From contig NZ_JABBFQ010000002.1 of NCBI RefSeq assembly GCF_018494055.1, positions 62,001 through 126,000 on the forward strand: a DNA stretch of 64,000 nt, read 5' to 3'. A program made the translations under genes and the position numbers. The notes under the pieces were generated by a model, which made no database searches, was not told the DNA's origin, and saw only the letters and a list, made by a program, of their open reading frames with translations. The DNA is from Rosenbergiella epipactidis (lineage in GTDB: Bacteria > Pseudomonadota > Gammaproteobacteria > Enterobacterales > Enterobacteriaceae). Shown here piece by piece: positions 62,357 through 64,000 of the stretch (position 1 is the first letter of the stretch; each line of letters opens with the position of its first letter).

Positions 62357-63625
62357 ATGCAACTTCCACTACAACATTGGCTTCAGACCCTAGGTCTTAC
62401 TCATTACACCGATATTATCGCAACGCTACTCATGCTTACCGCGATGATTTTCATCTCTCTGATTATTCACCTCTTACTTCATAAACTGCTGTTACCGATA
62501 CTGAAAAAACAGTCAGAAAAGAGCCAACACCTTTGGCCAAAATCGTTATTTAAACATCGCTTATTTAATCGTGCGACCTGGCTATTACAGGGCGTGCTAT
62601 TTCAGACATTACTGCATATCCTATTCGACCCACAGAGTATGCTATTCGTCGCGCTGACCACTCTCTGCCAACTGTGGGTGATGCTCTTCAGCTTACTGAT
62701 CGCCTTCTCACTGCTCGATGTTATTCAAGCGGCGACAGCCAAAAGTGAATTTGCCAAACAGATTCCGCTGCGGGGCATCTTCCAAAGTATTAAATTAATT
62801 ATGGCGATTTTAATCGTTATCTTGATGATTTCGCTGTTATTAGGAAAGTCGCCCGGCACCTTGCTAACCGGCTTGGGCGCTATGACCGCCGTACTGATGC
62901 TGGTCTTTCGCGATCCCATTCTTGGCTTGGTCGCCGGAATACAGCTGTCCGCCAACGATATGCTGAAGATTGGCGATTGGCTGGATATGCCAAAATACGG
63001 TGCGGATGGTGCGGTCATCGATATCAATTTAACCACGGTTAAAGTGCATAACTGGGATAAAACTATCGTGACTATTCCTGCTTATGCCTTAATTTCCGAC
63101 TCCTTTAAAAACTGGCGAGGGATGTCAGAATCGGGGGGCAGACGTATAAAGCGTAGCGTCAATATCGATACCACCAGCATTCACTTCTTATCGGAAACCG
63201 AGATCGACCGGCTTGGACAAGCCCATTTGCTCAGTCCCTATTTAGTGAATAAGCAGCAAGAGATCAGCCAATGGAACACCCAGCGCGATAATCAAAATGC
63301 ATCGTTACTCAATCATCGTGCATTGACCAATATCGGTACATTTCGTATTTGGCTGGAAAATTGGTTGAAGACGCACCCACAGATTCGACAAGATATGACG
63401 CTTATGGTGCGACAGCTCGCGCCCACCGAGAACGGTCAACCTATTGAGATTTATGCTTTCACCAACACAGTGGTCTGGGCAGAGTATGAAGCGATCCAAA
63501 GCGATATTTTCGATTATCTCTACGCGGCACTGCCTGCCTTTGGATTACGCGTCCATCAAACCCCAACCGGTACCGATATACGGGCACTAATGCCAGGCCA
63601 GACCGATCAACAGCGCAATAGTTAA
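62357..63625 (+). CDS. ybdG: MscS-family small mechanosensitive channel YbdG
   Basis: Inner-membrane channel subunit (MscM activity in E. coli) that protects against hypo-osmotic shock. The 422 aa (E. coli 415) have about five membrane segments. The pore-lining MscS domain reads LTGLGAMTAVLMLVFRDPILGLVAGIQLSANDMLKIGDWL, followed by the beta domain KYGADGAVIDINLTTVKVHNWDKT and SDSFKNWRGMSESGGRRIKRS. The C-terminal cytoplasmic part is also close to YbdG (MTLMVRQLAPTENGQPIEIYAFTNTVVW). Base composition returns to the chromosomal norm here. Confidence 0.93.
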   Translation: MQLPLQHWLQTLGLTHYTDIIATLLMLTAMIFISLIIHLLLHKLLLPILKKQSEKSQHLWPKSLFKHRLFNRATWLLQGVLFQTLLHILFDPQSMLFVALTTLCQLWVMLFSLLIAFSLLDVIQAATAKSEFAKQIPLRGIFQSIKLIMAILIVILMISLLLGKSPGTLLTGLGAMTAVLMLVFRDPILGLVAGIQLSANDMLKIGDWLDMPKYGADGAVIDINLTTVKVHNWDKTIVTIPAYALISDSFKNWRGMSESGGRRIKRSVNIDTTSIHFLSETEIDRLGQAHLLSPYLVNKQQEISQWNTQRDNQNASLLNHRALTNIGTFRIWLENWLKTHPQIRQDMTLMVRQLAPTENGQPIEIYAFTNTVVWAEYEAIQSDIFDYLYAALPAFGLRVHQTPTGTDIRALMPGQTDQQRNS

Positions 63626-63629
63626 GATG

Positions 63630-63649
63630 AGGGGGCCTGTAGGCCCCCT
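63630..63649. terminator. Hairpin between ybdG and the transporter gene
   Basis: GGGGGCC-TGTA-GGCCCCC is a 7-bp GC stem lying between two convergent stop codons. T runs are absent on both sides. It probably stops transcription from both directions, though atypically. Confidence 0.6.
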
Positions 63650-63653
63650 GATA

Positions 63654-64000
63654 TTATGCTTGTTCTTTAACGCGCAACAACAGCAGTAGCGAGATAACCA
63701 TCAGTACAGTTGCTAAAACATAAATCGCCTGATGTCCCAGCAGATCACTCAATAGCCCTTGGCAGAGCCCGGCGAAAATCATCCCCGTCGAAACAGAATT
63801 GGTAAATAAGGTAGTCGCGGCCCCCGCTTTCCCTGGCATCAGATCTTGGAACCACAGCATCACTAATCCTGCCACAATCCCAATAAAGACAGCATTCAGC
63901 AGCTGGATCACTAATAACCCTGTTTGATGGTGAAATATCAGCATGGCGGGATAGAACAGTAGGCCACATACCGCCGCAACGATCACCAAGGGCCGTTTAC
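63654..64000 (-). CDS. MFS sugar-efflux transporter (Set family), C-terminal part
   Basis: The last 115 codons of an MFS permease whose start lies beyond the window; the frame is open at base 64000. Three to four hydrophobic helices are visible. QLLNAVFIGIVAGLVMLWFQDLMPGKAGAATTLFTN closely follows the SetA/SetB sugar-efflux proteins of E. coli, ending in a short charged tail (LLRVKEQA). Which Set paralogue it is cannot be decided from this part. Confidence 0.85.
   Translation of the reverse strand, partial: KRPLVIVAAVCGLLFYPAMLIFHHQTGLLVIQLLNAVFIGIVAGLVMLWFQDLMPGKAGAATTLFTNSVSTGMIFAGLCQGLLSDLLGHQAIYVLATVLMVISLLLLLRVKEQA

Overview
The window is a chromosomal segment of a gamma-proteobacterium of the order Enterobacterales. 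The protein sequences, and most of the gene order from aconitase B to the leucine operon, match the Escherichia coli 2-minute region. The family is uncertain; Erwiniaceae or a close relative is a guess. Several genes usual at these positions are missing (ddlB, nadC, guaC, leuO, yacH).

Layout. 1-9 kb: acnB (5' part), lpd, aceF, aceE and pdhR, the pyruvate dehydrogenase operon with its PdhR operator. 9-12 kb: aroP, ampE, ampD. 12-15.4 kb: ppdD-hofB-hofC, type IV pilin-like genes. 15.5-17.5 kb: coaE, zapD, yacG, mutT. 17.5-21 kb: secA and its stalling regulator secM. 21-38.7 kb: the division and cell-wall (dcw) cluster, lpxC-ftsZ-ftsA-ftsQ-[ddlB fossil]-murC-murG-ftsW-murD-mraY-murF-murE-ftsI-ftsL-rsmH-mraZ, all on the minus strand, led by a well conserved mra promoter with three MraZ boxes. 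ddlB is reduced to a 48-codon 3' remnant, and about 480 bp of AT-rich DNA separates ftsQAZ from the mur genes. 38.9-42.2 kb: cra, ilvH, ilvI. 42.8-47.7 kb: leuL attenuator and leuABCD.

After leuD the order departs from E. coli. secF-secD-yajC-tgt follow directly. An iron-type pair then sits between tgt and queA, which normally adjoin: a FhuE-like TonB-dependent receptor and a YncE-like periplasmic beta-propeller, behind Fur-like boxes. queA, acpH and a 2-Cys peroxiredoxin follow.

58.6-62.4 kb is a markedly AT-rich island. It carries two consecutive lysozyme-fold enzymes without signal peptides: a GH24 muramidase with an N-terminal peptidoglycan-binding domain, and a pesticin-type muramidase. 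Each overlaps a small gene for an exported protein, and the second of these resembles LprI-family lysozyme inhibitors. The arrangement fits two tandem toxin-immunity (effector-immunity) modules and is the best candidate for an undescribed system here. The window closes with a YbdG-type mechanosensitive channel and the end of a Set-family sugar-efflux transporter.
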